Shown here: positions 1-6,337 of the stretch, piece by piece
Layout of the letters: the number at the start of each line of letters is the position of its first letter
Position numbering within the stretch: position 1 is the stretch's first letter
Assembly: GCA_029940345.1 (NCBI GenBank)
Contig: JAOZRC010000115.1
Location: 2,009-8,345, forward strand
Origin: Desulfobacterales bacterium
GTDB taxonomy: Bacteria > Desulfobacterota > Desulfobacteria > Desulfobacterales > JAUCGF01
Reading direction: 5' to 3'
Length of the DNA: 6,337 nucleotides
Notes under the pieces: model-generated
What the model was told of the DNA's origin: nothing
Database searches by the model: none
What the model saw: only the letters and a program-made list of their open reading frames with translations
Made by a program: the position numbers and the translations under genes

Positions 1-21
1 TCCCCAACTCCGTTATAATTA

Positions 22-57
22 GCGTAAAAACCATTCTGGTTTTTCCAAAAATTACGC
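22..57. repeat. AT-rich inverted repeat (hairpin) in the leader
   Basis: An 8-base perfect inverted repeat, AAAAACCA (26-33) and TGGTTTTT (37-44), is separated by a 3-base loop. An additional outer pair, GCGT (22-25) with ACGC (54-57), could close a longer stem with a 9-base bulge on the 3' side. It lies about 65 bases before the first ATG. It could be a weak bidirectional terminator of whatever lies upstream (A-tract, stem, T-run, but only three GC pairs in the inner stem), a protein-binding operator for the toxin-antitoxin pair, or part of a repeated palindromic element. The symmetry is seen directly and the role is not known. The rest of 1-122 shows no convincing gene. Confidence 0.5.
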
Positions 58-110
58 GAAGTGACCCGCCTTTTGTTAGCGGCCAAATAGTTAAAGCCAT
101 GCTAAATATC

Positions 111-115
111 AGGAG
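111..115 (+). promoter_or_regulatory. Ribosome binding site of the probable antitoxin gene
   Basis: AGGAG lies 7 bases before the ATG at 123. It is the strongest Shine-Dalgarno sequence in the window, which fits an antitoxin that must be made in excess over the toxin that follows. Confidence 0.75.
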
Positions 116-122
116 ATAAACC

Positions 123-419
123 ATGCAGCAAATCATATTACAGACTGACAATTCTGAGAAAGTGATACCGCTTCTGAGGGACATCATACAGGGAGAAACC
201 CTGCGTTTGAATCACAGCCTTCATCTTTCTGAAAAAAGACTTATGCAATTTGAATCAAAGTATAAAATCACTTCAGAAAAATTTATGACTGAATGGGCTG
301 CGGAAGATTTGCCGGGGACGGATATGGAATATATTGAATGGGCGGGTGAATTTGAACTGGCAATGCGATTGCAGGAGAGAATTTCCGCATTGGAGAGTAT
401 CGAAGATGTCAGCCAATGA
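123..419 (+). CDS. Probable antitoxin partner of a TumE-like toxin (short helical protein)
   Basis: A 98-residue, acidic, mostly helical protein with no signal peptide or membrane segment, so cytoplasmic. The middle (residues 37-47, pattern EKRLxxFExKY) and the C-terminal part (residues 72-90, EWAGEFE followed by a leucine-rich amphipathic helix) look like a small conserved family that I associate with genes placed directly before DUF6516/TumE-like proteins. The N-terminal 25 residues could form a strand and helix for dimerisation or DNA contact, but no clear helix-turn-helix is visible. The start at 123 is supported by AGGAG 7 bases upstream. Its end overlaps the next gene by 14 bases, giving tight translational coupling, as is common when an antitoxin precedes its toxin. 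Antitoxin function is inferred from size, order and neighbour. It could also be a plain accessory subunit of the DUF6516 protein. Confidence 0.75.
   Translation: MQQIILQTDNSEKVIPLLRDIIQGETLRLNHSLHLSEKRLMQFESKYKITSEKFMTEWAAEDLPGTDMEYIEWAGEFELAMRLQERISALESIEDVSQ
392..395 (+). promoter_or_regulatory. Ribosome binding site of the TumE-like gene, inside the upstream gene
   Basis: GGAG (392-395) lies 10 bases before the ATG at 406. This supports 406 rather than the in-frame ATG at 334 as the true start of the second gene. The site is within the antitoxin coding sequence, so toxin translation would be coupled to antitoxin translation. Confidence 0.5.
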
Positions 420-783
420 ATACTGTTCACGACTCCGTAAGGCAATAGGGCAATTTGAAAATTTCGGTATTACCGAATCAATAGAATTTAAAGAGGAAAG
501 AAGAGCCGGAAAACAAATTGTCATAGCAATTCAAGTTGTATTAATAGACCAATCTGTTCTGGTGATTAGAGAATATATTGATGCTAAATACAAAATTGAT
601 AAACTTCGTTATGCATATCAATATCATACCCAAAATGGGGAATTAATCTTTAGATATGATAATGCGGCTCATAAACCTTCACTCGGATTCAAAGAGCATA
701 AGCATTTATCTGACGGAGAAGTTATTCAAGCGTCTCTGCCAGATATTTTCGAACTTTTAGATGAGGTCCTCAAATATTTATAA
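406..783 (+). CDS. DUF6516 / TumE-like toxin of a toxin-antitoxin pair
   Basis: A 125-residue cytoplasmic protein. Features typical of the DUF6516 (TumE-like) family are a predicted beta-rich core (residues 37-56), the motif FRYDN at 82-86 followed by a histidine (89), and the HKH motif at 98-100, then a C-terminal helix ending LLDEVLKYL. The histidines and the RYDN block are the likely functional residues, but their chemistry is not known to me. The start at 406 is preferred over the in-frame ATG at 334. It has GGAG upstream, the remaining length matches the family, and the extra 24 residues would lie wholly within the preceding gene. It overlaps the preceding gene by 14 bases and is more AT-rich than the polysaccharide genes downstream, which suggests a separate, transferred origin. 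Family membership is fairly secure. The toxin label rests on the family and gene pairing. Confidence 0.8.
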   Translation: MSANEYCSRLRKAIGQFENFGITESIEFKEERRAGKQIVIAIQVVLIDQSVLVIREYIDAKYKIDKLRYAYQYHTQNGELIFRYDNAAHKPSLGFKEHKHLSDGEVIQASLPDIFELLDEVLKYL

Positions 784-793
784 ACCGATTATT

Positions 794-2938
794 ATGAAAC
801 AAATCCTACAAAATCTGAAAACAGGTCTGACGCAGTTAGAAAATATTCCGGTTCCCCAATCTGGAAACGGGCATCTGCTTATCCGAACATCCGCATCCCT
901 TATTTCCGCGGGCACAGAGCGGATGCTTATTGACTTCGGCAAAGCCGGTATGCTGGAAAAAGCCCGCCAGCAACCGGAAAAAGTAAAACAGGTGATCGAC
1001 AAAATCAGAACAGACGGACTTCTTCCCACAGTTGAAGCAGTTCAGAATAAGCTGGGTCAGCCGATTCCGCTGGGATATTGTAATGCCGGTTTTCTACAGG
1101 AAATTTCCGATTGCCAATTGCGGATGTCCGATTTAAACTCTGGAGATCGTATCGTATCCAACGGCCCTCATGCCGAAATTGTATGCGTTCCTCTGAACCT
1201 TTGTGTGAAAATTCCTGACCGGGTTTCTGATGAAGAAGCGGCATTCGCTGTTGTGGGTGCTATCGGACTTCAGGGGATAAGACTGGCGCAACCTTCAATC
1301 GGAGAATATTTTGTTGTAACCGGACTCGGTCTGATCGGTCTTCTGACAGTTCAGATTCTGCTGGCAAACGGTTGTAAGGTTTTAGGAATTGATATAGATT
1401 CATCCAAATGTGCATTGGCAAGGAAATTCGGTGCGGAAACCGCAGACCTTTCCAAAGGAGAAGACCCCATAGATGCCGCAATGGCCTTTTCTGACGGCAG
1501 AGGATCGGACGGTGTATTGATTACCGCCGCGACAAAAAGCAGCGAGCCTGTGCATCAGGCGGCGCAGATGTGCCGGAAACGGGGACGAATCGTTCTCACA
1601 GGCGTTACCGGGCTGGAACTTAACCGCTCGGATTTTTATGAAAAAGAACTCTCTTTTCAAGTGTCCTGTTCTTACGGTCCCGGCCGTTACGATCCGGAAT
1701 ATGAAGAAAAAGGACATGATTATCCCATCGGATTTGTGCGCTGGACCGAGCGTCGCAATTTTGAAGCGGTTTTAGATTTAATGGCTTCAGGCAAGTTAAA
1801 CGTAAAACCGCTGATCAGTCACAGATTTTCTTTTGAAGAAGCTCTGAATGCTTATGACCTTATTACTGAAAATAAGGAACCGTATTTGGGGATTATTTTA
1901 AAATATCATTCAAAAGTTGAAGAGATTAAACACGAAACCGGGTTTTTGAATAAGACAATTGAATTAAAACCGGGCGGTGAGTCGTCAGTTGAAAGCCATG
2001 AGCCGGCGGCGGGAATAATTGGCGCAGGAAATTTTACAGGGCAAGTCTTACTTCCCGCATTAAAAAAGAGTGGCATAAGGCTTAAAGCCATCGCATCCGC
2101 CGGCGGGGTTTCAGGGACACATTTAGGCAAAAAGTTTGGTTTTGAAAATTCTACGACAGATGCGGATACGATTTTCAATGATCCTGAAATCAACACAGTA
2201 TTTATTACCACCCGACACAATACCCATGCCCGTTTTGTGCTTCAAGGATTAAAAGCAGGTAAAAACATATTCGTAGAAAAACCGCTTTGCCTGAACATGA
2301 AAGAACTGAATGAAATCGCCGAAGTTTACAAATCACAAGTCGCAAATCACAAATCAAAAATCCTCATGGTCGGATTCAACCGCCGGTTTGCGCCTCATAT
2401 TGTAAAAATAAAGGAACTTCTGGAAACAGTAAGGGAACCTCAAAGTTTCATTATGACAGTCAATGCAGGCATGATTCCGTCAAATCATTGGACCCAGGAT
2501 ATTAATATCGGCGGCGGCAGAATTATCGGAGAAGCCTGTCATTTTATAGATTTACTCAGATTTCTGGCTGACAGCAAAATAACAGATCATCATATCTCCG
2601 GATTAAACACAGACACACACGACACTGTAACTATCCAGCTCAGTTTTGAAAACAGCTCTGTGGGAACCGTTCATTATTTTGCCAACGGAAATAAATCTTT
2701 CCCCAAAGAACGGCTGGAAATATTTTGCGGGGGCAGGATTTTACAATTGGATAATTTCAGAGTATTAAAAGGCTATGGTTGGAAAAAATTCAATAAAATG
2801 AAACTTTGGCATCAGGATAAGGGACATGCTTCCGGAGTGAAAGCCTTTGTGCAGGCAATTCAAAATGGAGAACAAAGTCCCATAGCTTATGAAGAAATTG
2901 TTGAAGTGATGAAAATAACAATACGATTATCTGAGTGA
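794..2938 (+). CDS. Bi-domain oxidoreductase: zinc-type MDR dehydrogenase fused to Gfo/Idh/MocA dehydrogenase
   Basis: A 714-residue cytoplasmic fusion enzyme. Residues 1 to about 377 form a medium-chain dehydrogenase/reductase. The nucleotide-binding GLGLIG is at 177-182, and an aspartate (D200) at the end of the second strand favours NAD(H). The catalytic-zinc cysteine region reads SAGTE (38-42), so the classical zinc ligand is absent, as in BchC-like relatives. A linker of about 28 residues follows. Residues 406-714 form a Gfo/Idh/MocA domain with GAGNFTG at 410-416, EKP at 495-497 (K496 the likely catalytic lysine) and H583/D586 in the HFID motif. The length is normal for this fusion family, which is common in exopolysaccharide and O-antigen clusters. 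A nucleotide sugar or polymer-linked sugar is the probable substrate, but the reaction is unknown. The ATG at 794 is chosen because family members begin MKQ. The in-frame ATG at 761 would overlap the toxin gene. No clear Shine-Dalgarno precedes 794. Two heptamer repeat arrays lie within the gene. Confidence 0.9.
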   Translation: MKQILQNLKTGLTQLENIPVPQSGNGHLLIRTSASLISAGTERMLIDFGKAGMLEKARQQPEKVKQVIDKIRTDGLLPTVEAVQNKLGQPIPLGYCNAGFLQEISDCQLRMSDLNSGDRIVSNGPHAEIVCVPLNLCVKIPDRVSDEEAAFAVVGAIGLQGIRLAQPSIGEYFVVTGLGLIGLLTVQILLANGCKVLGIDIDSSKCALARKFGAETADLSKGEDPIDAAMAFSDGRGSDGVLITAATKSSEPVHQAAQMCRKRGRIVLTGVTGLELNRSDFYEKELSFQVSCSYGPGRYDPEYEEKGHDYPIGFVRWTERRNFEAVLDLMASGKLNVKPLISHRFSFEEALNAYDLITENKEPYLGIILKYHSKVEEIKHETGFLNKTIELKPGGESSVESHEPAAGIIGAGNFTGQVLLPALKKSGIRLKAIASAGGVSGTHLGKKFGFENSTTDADTIFNDPEINTVFITTRHNTHARFVLQGLKAGKNIFVEKPLCLNMKELNEIAEVYKSQVANHKSKILMVGFNRRFAPHIVKIKELLETVREPQSFIMTVNAGMIPSNHWTQDINIGGGRIIGEACHFIDLLRFLADSKITDHHISGLNTDTHDTVTIQLSFENSSVGTVHYFANGNKSFPKERLEIFCGGRILQLDNFRVLKGYGWKKFNKMKLWHQDKGHASGVKAFVQAIQNGEQSPIAYEEIVEVMKITIRLSE
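1107..1134 (+). repeat. Degenerate heptanucleotide tandem array in the dehydrogenase domain
   Basis: Four consecutive 7-base units begin at 1107, 1114, 1121 and 1128. Three match CCGATTG with at most one change, and the third unit differs at three positions. As a result TCCGATT recurs exactly 21 bases apart (1106 and 1127), and the encoded residues repeat Ser-Asp seven residues apart (105-106 and 112-113). The array lies between the GYCNAG and GDRIVSNG blocks of the MDR domain, where relatives usually carry a shorter, glycine/valine-rich loop. Confidence 0.5.
2329..2363 (+). repeat. Heptanucleotide tandem array in the Gfo/Idh/MocA domain
   Basis: Five 7-base units run in tandem. CAAATCA is exact at 2329, 2343 and 2350, with variants CAAGTCG at 2336 and AAAATCC at 2357. 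The array encodes a lysine/serine/asparagine-rich stretch (residues 513-523) between the helix after EKP and the strand LMVGF. Three units equal seven codons, so gain or loss of three units keeps the frame. Confidence 0.75.
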
Positions 2939-2943
2939 GGAAG
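2938..2943 (+). promoter_or_regulatory. Ribosome binding site supporting the TTG start
   Basis: AGGAAG (2938-2943) begins at the last base of the oxidoreductase stop codon and lies just before the TTG at 2946, with AGGA ending four bases from it. No ATG or GTG close by would retain the conserved N-terminal part of the lyase-like protein, so this site decides for the TTG start. Confidence 0.6.
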
Positions 2944-2945
2944 TA

Positions 2946-5117
2946 TTGAACAGACTGAAAACAATTTTTTACCTGTTACGATTTTTCGGTATCCGCTGGC
3001 TTTTATTCCGACTCACTTATGCTCTAAAACTGCGCTTGGGCTATTTCAAAAGAGTTTTGCCATGTTCTTCATGGAATGACCATCCGTTGAAATGCTTTCT
3101 GACAAATGTAAATTTAGCTGATGCAAAAGCCTATTATCAATATCGCCAAACAAGCGCGCCGAAATTCTTTTTTTCACATCAAGATCGTAAAGACTTCATC
3201 CCTTTTTTTCAAGCATTTGAAAAGGGAGCCAATCCGCCTGTTGCTATATCGGATAAATTGAACAAGGGAATATTCCGTTATTTCAGCAAACACGAATTTC
3301 AAATCGGTTTTCCGCCAGACTGGTTTTTCAATCCCCTTACCCAAGAACACGCACCAAGTAACTTACACTGGTCAGAAATCAAAGATTTTGAATTCGGAGA
3401 TATTAAAGTTATCTGGGAGCCAAACCGGTTTGATTTTGTTTATGCGCTGGTAAGGGCGTTTTGGCGCACTGGCAACGAACATTATGCCGAAATATTTTGG
3501 CGTTTGGTTGAAGACTGGCGGGAAAAGAATCCGCCTCAGCAAGGTCCGAACTGGAAATGCGGGCAGGAGATAAGTTTTCGTGTCATGGCGTGGATTTTTG
3601 GATTGTACGGTTTTCTGAACTCCTCAAAGACAACCCCGGAGCGCCTTGCCGGATTGACACAGATGATCGCTGTTTCGGGAATACGGATCAAAGCCAATTT
3701 AAACTATGCTGTCAGTCAGAGGAATAATCACGGTATCAGCGAGGCGACCGGGCTTTGGACGATCGGACTGCTCTTTCCGGAATTGCACCATGCCCAAAAA
3801 TGGCGGGCTTTGGGACGAAAAGTACTGGAACGTTCAGGCAGAGAACTGATTTATGATGACGGTTCCTTTGCGCAGCACTCGGTCAATTATCACCGTCTGA
3901 TACTTCACGATTATCTATGGGCAATCCGTCTGGGAGACCTGAACGATCAGCCTTTAAGCATCGGACTCAGGGAACAGGTAAAAAAAGCAGGCGAATTTCT
4001 GTATCAAATTCAGGATGAAAACAGCGGTAAAGTTCCTTATTATGGACAAAATGACGGCGCACTGATTTTACCGCTGAACAATTGCGATTATCAGGACTTC
4101 AGACCGGTCATTCAGGCGATTCATTATTTGTCTGATAACTTGCGATGCTACAAAGATGGTGAGTGGAATGAGGATTTGCTCTGGATTTTTGGGACGGCCG
4201 CATTGCAATCTGATGTGAAAACACGCTCGCGGACTGATCTGCATGCTGAAACCGGCGGTTATTATACCCTGCGTTCCAAAACCGGTTTCGCCTTGATCCG
4301 AAGTGCCACATTCCGTGACAGACCGGGACAGGCGGATATGCTTCATTTGGATTTATGGTGGAAGGGGCAGAATATAGCGATGGATGCCGGAACATACAGC
4401 TACAATGCGCCAGACCCGTGGAACAATCCATTTGCTCACACTGCTTACCATAACACCGTAACTGTTGACGGATATGATCAAATGGAACGAGCCGGCAAGT
4501 TTCTATGGCTGCCCTGGATAGAGAGCCGTAAAATCGTTAATACGCATTCGGCCAAAGGATTTATCACCTATTGGGAAGGCACGCATAACGGATATCATCG
4601 CTTGAAACCGCCTGTATCCCATCGCCGGGGTGTATTAAGGATTGGCGACGACGCATGGCTTGTTCTGGACAGGATGACTGGTAATGCAATGCGCAATTAC
4701 CGGCTTTGCTGGCTTTTACCCTGCATGCCGTTTAAGTGGAATAAAGACGCAGGCAAATTGTCTCTTAAGACGCCTGCCGGGACTTATCAGATACATACCG
4801 GAACGCTTTCAGGATATGGCAATTGCACATTGGTATGTGGCGATGAACATTCTCCTCGCGGATGGCAATCGCCTTATTATTCCTATCGTGAACCGGCTTT
4901 ATCCGCTTCTATGTCTCTTCGCTCAGAAAATGAATTGTTTTGGACTTTGTTTGGTGAAAAAACATATCATCTTGAAATTGATAGCAACATAATTAAAATA
5001 CGAGGCGAAAAATATGATTGTGATATTGTTTTACAAACAAATAATGTTGAACAATCCTCATTGATTGCCTATGCTTCCACAGATAACCCCTTAAAAGATA
5101 CTTTAGAGGTTGTATGA
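2946..5117 (+). CDS. Heparinase II/III (alginate-lyase-like) family protein of a polysaccharide cluster
   Basis: A 723-residue protein. The first 35 residues are basic and hydrophobic but show no signal-peptidase site, so export is uncertain. Residues 100-370 correspond to the helical toroid of alginate lyase-like enzymes: WE..R at 157-161, NW at 202-203 with E208 and R212, NNH at 260-262 with E266, NYHR at 314-317 and GQNDG at 367-371. Residues 420-700 form the heparinase II/III beta-sandwich: D464, H467 and D469 in the DMLHLDLWW block, DAGTYSY at 480-486 and HN at 502-503. N261/H262 and Y315 are the likely catalytic residues by family analogy. Members with this architecture cleave uronic-acid polysaccharides by beta-elimination. 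Those inside biosynthesis clusters probably trim, edit or release the polymer, but the substrate cannot be read here. Translation starts at TTG, 7 bases after the oxidoreductase stop. Its stop overlaps the next gene. No frameshift or missing motif is seen. Confidence 0.9.
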   Translation: MNRLKTIFYLLRFFGIRWLLFRLTYALKLRLGYFKRVLPCSSWNDHPLKCFLTNVNLADAKAYYQYRQTSAPKFFFSHQDRKDFIPFFQAFEKGANPPVAISDKLNKGIFRYFSKHEFQIGFPPDWFFNPLTQEHAPSNLHWSEIKDFEFGDIKVIWEPNRFDFVYALVRAFWRTGNEHYAEIFWRLVEDWREKNPPQQGPNWKCGQEISFRVMAWIFGLYGFLNSSKTTPERLAGLTQMIAVSGIRIKANLNYAVSQRNNHGISEATGLWTIGLLFPELHHAQKWRALGRKVLERSGRELIYDDGSFAQHSVNYHRLILHDYLWAIRLGDLNDQPLSIGLREQVKKAGEFLYQIQDENSGKVPYYGQNDGALILPLNNCDYQDFRPVIQAIHYLSDNLRCYKDGEWNEDLLWIFGTAALQSDVKTRSRTDLHAETGGYYTLRSKTGFALIRSATFRDRPGQADMLHLDLWWKGQNIAMDAGTYSYNAPDPWNNPFAHTAYHNTVTVDGYDQMERAGKFLWLPWIESRKIVNTHSAKGFITYWEGTHNGYHRLKPPVSHRRGVLRIGDDAWLVLDRMTGNAMRNYRLCWLLPCMPFKWNKDAGKLSLKTPAGTYQIHTGTLSGYGNCTLVCGDEHSPRGWQSPYYSYREPALSASMSLRSENELFWTLFGEKTYHLEIDSNIIKIRGEKYDCDIVLQTNNVEQSSLIAYASTDNPLKDTLEVV
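5105..5109 (+). promoter_or_regulatory. Ribosome binding site of the glycosyltransferase
   Basis: AGAGG lies inside the end of the lyase gene. It is 7 bases from the ATG at 5117 and only 4 from the adjacent in-frame ATG at 5114, so 5117 is the better start. Both starts overlap the upstream TGA, indicating coupled translation. Confidence 0.55.
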
Positions 5118-6337
5118 TGCATGTACTTCTGATTCATCAGGCATTTGTATCACCTAAAGAACCGGGCGGGACGCGGCATTATGAACTGGCCCGATGTATG
5201 GTGGAACAAGGTCATAAAGTTACAATCATTGCCAGTAATATTAGCTACTTGACCGGACGTCGAATCACTTTGCATTCTGATTTTATCACACAAGAACTCA
5301 TAGACGGTATCCAGGTATTGCGGGTTTATACCTATCCGTCACTGCATCGCAGTTTTGTCTGGCGAGTTGTATCCTTTTTCTCTTTTATGTTTTCCTCAAT
5401 ACTTGCTGCCATTCGTGTCAAAAATATTGATCTGGTCATGGGAACATCCCCTCCGATATTTCAGTTAGTATCAGCGTGGCTAGTTGCTAAAATACACCGA
5501 AAATCTTTTTTGCTTGAAATTCGTGATCTGTGGCCCGAGTTTGCTATTGATATGGGCGTCTTGAATAACTCCCTGTTGATTCGTATGTCCCGTGGGTTAG
5601 AGCGTTTTCTCTATTCTCAGGCAGATCATTTTTTGGTCAATTCACCGGCTTATAAAGAATATCTGATTCATAAAGGTATCTCGAAAGATAAAATCAATCT
5701 TATTCCCAATGGTGTTGATCTGATGATGTTTAAGCCGGAAATGAAAGGTGCCAGGATTCGTAAGGAATTTAATTCAGACGGTCTGTTTGTCGTTACATAT
5801 ACCGGTGCTTTGGGGCTTGCCAATGATATTCAGACCCTTTTACGAGCTGCCAAACAACTGCTTGACAAACCTGATATCCGGTTTCTGATTGTAGGGGATG
5901 GCAAGGAACGTCCCCGTTTGGAAAAGCTTGCCAAACAATGGAATCTCTCGAATGTGACATTCACAGGTTCGCACTCCAAGTCAGAAATGCCTGAAATTAT
6001 AGCGGCGTCTGATGTCTGCGTAGCTGCCTTGCAGGATATTCCTATGTTCCGAACAACCTACCCTAATAAAGTATTTGATTATATGGCTGCCGGACGTCCT
6101 ACAATTCTTGCAATTGACGGCGTGATTCGAAAAGTGATAGAATCTGCGAATGGAGGAATTTTTGTACATCCGGGAGATGATGAATCTTTGGCAAATGCAG
6201 TTTTGGACCTCAGAAATGATCATGACCGCGCCAAAGCAATGGGAATATCTGCAAGACATTATGTGGAAAAACATTCAGACCGGCGTAAACATGCTGAACA
6301 ATTTGTTGATCTGATGAAATATCTTCTAAATACGCAC
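5117..6337 (+). CDS. Glycosyltransferase family 4 (WcaI/WbuB-like), 3' end outside the window
   Basis: There are 407 codons without a stop to the window edge. Relatives are about 400-415 residues, so probably only a short tail is missing. It is a retaining GT-B glycosyltransferase that would transfer a sugar from a nucleotide donor to a lipid-linked acceptor at the cytoplasmic membrane face. N-terminal acceptor domain: PGGTRHYELA at 16-25, a hydrophobic, probably membrane-touching helix around 80-100, and EIRDLWPE at 134-141. C-terminal donor domain: IPNGVD at 196-201, TGALGLAND at 229-237, VGDGKERP at 259-266 and YPNKVFDYMAAGRP at 315-328. In the EX7E position the second glutamate is aspartate (D321) and the first appears to be T313, which I believe is usual in this subfamily. 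The donor and acceptor sugars cannot be told. The start at 5117 overlaps the lyase stop by one base; ATG 5114 is the alternative. Confidence 0.9.
   Translation, partial: MHVLLIHQAFVSPKEPGGTRHYELARCMVEQGHKVTIIASNISYLTGRRITLHSDFITQELIDGIQVLRVYTYPSLHRSFVWRVVSFFSFMFSSILAAIRVKNIDLVMGTSPPIFQLVSAWLVAKIHRKSFLLEIRDLWPEFAIDMGVLNNSLLIRMSRGLERFLYSQADHFLVNSPAYKEYLIHKGISKDKINLIPNGVDLMMFKPEMKGARIRKEFNSDGLFVVTYTGALGLANDIQTLLRAAKQLLDKPDIRFLIVGDGKERPRLEKLAKQWNLSNVTFTGSHSKSEMPEIIAASDVCVAALQDIPMFRTTYPNKVFDYMAAGRPTILAIDGVIRKVIESANGGIFVHPGDDESLANAVLDLRNDHDRAKAMGISARHYVEKHSDRRKHAEQFVDLMKYLLNTH

Noticed and set aside
14..19. TATAAT resembling a -10 promoter element
   Set aside because: Its -35 element would fall outside the window and no extended -10 bases are present, so it is not listed as a feature.
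1..84. Possible integron attC site, because CCCCAAC (2-8) and GTTAGCG (75-81) lie at the ends of a palindromic stretch
   Set aside because: The end boxes pair at only five of seven positions, the inner boxes are not complementary, and no second such site follows the toxin gene at 783, so a cassette structure is not supported.
3..119. Open reading frame from the left edge to TAA at 117-119, possibly the end of an upstream gene
   Set aside because: About 38 codons without a stop is not unusual by chance. It runs through the palindrome and the encoded peptide is not recognisable.
334..405. N-terminal extension of the TumE-like protein from an ATG at 334
   Set aside because: It lies wholly within the antitoxin gene and is longer than the family, while ATG 406 has a ribosome site and gives the usual length.
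761..793. Upstream start of the oxidoreductase at 761
   Set aside because: The 11 extra residues do not fit the family N terminus (MKQ...), and the start would overlap the toxin gene by 23 bases without a ribosome site.
4068..4431. Two long reverse-strand open frames inside the lyase gene, and similar ones elsewhere
   Set aside because: They are antisense to well-conserved domains and their peptides have no recognisable family features.

Overview
The window holds five protein-coding genes, all on the + strand and packed end to end from position 123 to the right edge. There is no intergenic gap longer than about 10 bases after the first gene, and no convincing terminator or promoter between genes. 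Moderate-to-low GC, Shine-Dalgarno-type ribosome sites, ATGA/TGATG-style junctions and the gene families indicate a bacterium, most likely Gram-negative. The polysaccharide set (bi-domain oxidoreductase, heparinase-like lyase, family 4 glycosyltransferase) is the kind seen in exopolysaccharide, capsule or O-antigen clusters of Proteobacteria and sulfate-reducing Desulfobacterota. The exact lineage cannot be decided from this sequence.

Layout. Positions 1-122 are a non-coding leader with an AT-rich hairpin (26-44, with a second outer arm at 22-25/54-57) and a good ribosome site at 111-115. Positions 123-783 encode a two-gene module, a short helical protein and a DUF6516/TumE-like protein overlapping by 14 bases. 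It reads as a type II toxin-antitoxin pair with the probable antitoxin first. Positions 794-2938 encode a 714-residue fusion of a zinc-type medium-chain dehydrogenase and a Gfo/Idh/MocA oxidoreductase. Positions 2946-5117 encode a 723-residue heparinase II/III (alginate-lyase-like) protein that starts with TTG. Positions 5117-6337 encode a WcaI/WbuB-like family 4 glycosyltransferase that is still open at the window edge. It probably lacks only a few C-terminal residues.

How the genes fit together. The last three genes look like one translationally coupled part of a surface-polysaccharide operon: a glycosyltransferase that adds a sugar, a lyase-fold protein that may trim or release uronic-acid-containing polymer, and a double oxidoreductase that may modify a nucleotide sugar or a sugar residue. 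The toxin-antitoxin pair sits directly upstream with only 10 bases between the toxin stop and the oxidoreductase start. The polysaccharide genes may therefore be read from the toxin-antitoxin promoter.

The most unusual feature seen directly is a pair of degenerate heptanucleotide tandem arrays inside the oxidoreductase gene (1107-1134 and 2329-2363). Both fall at poorly conserved surface or loop positions of the two domains, and both keep the reading frame.
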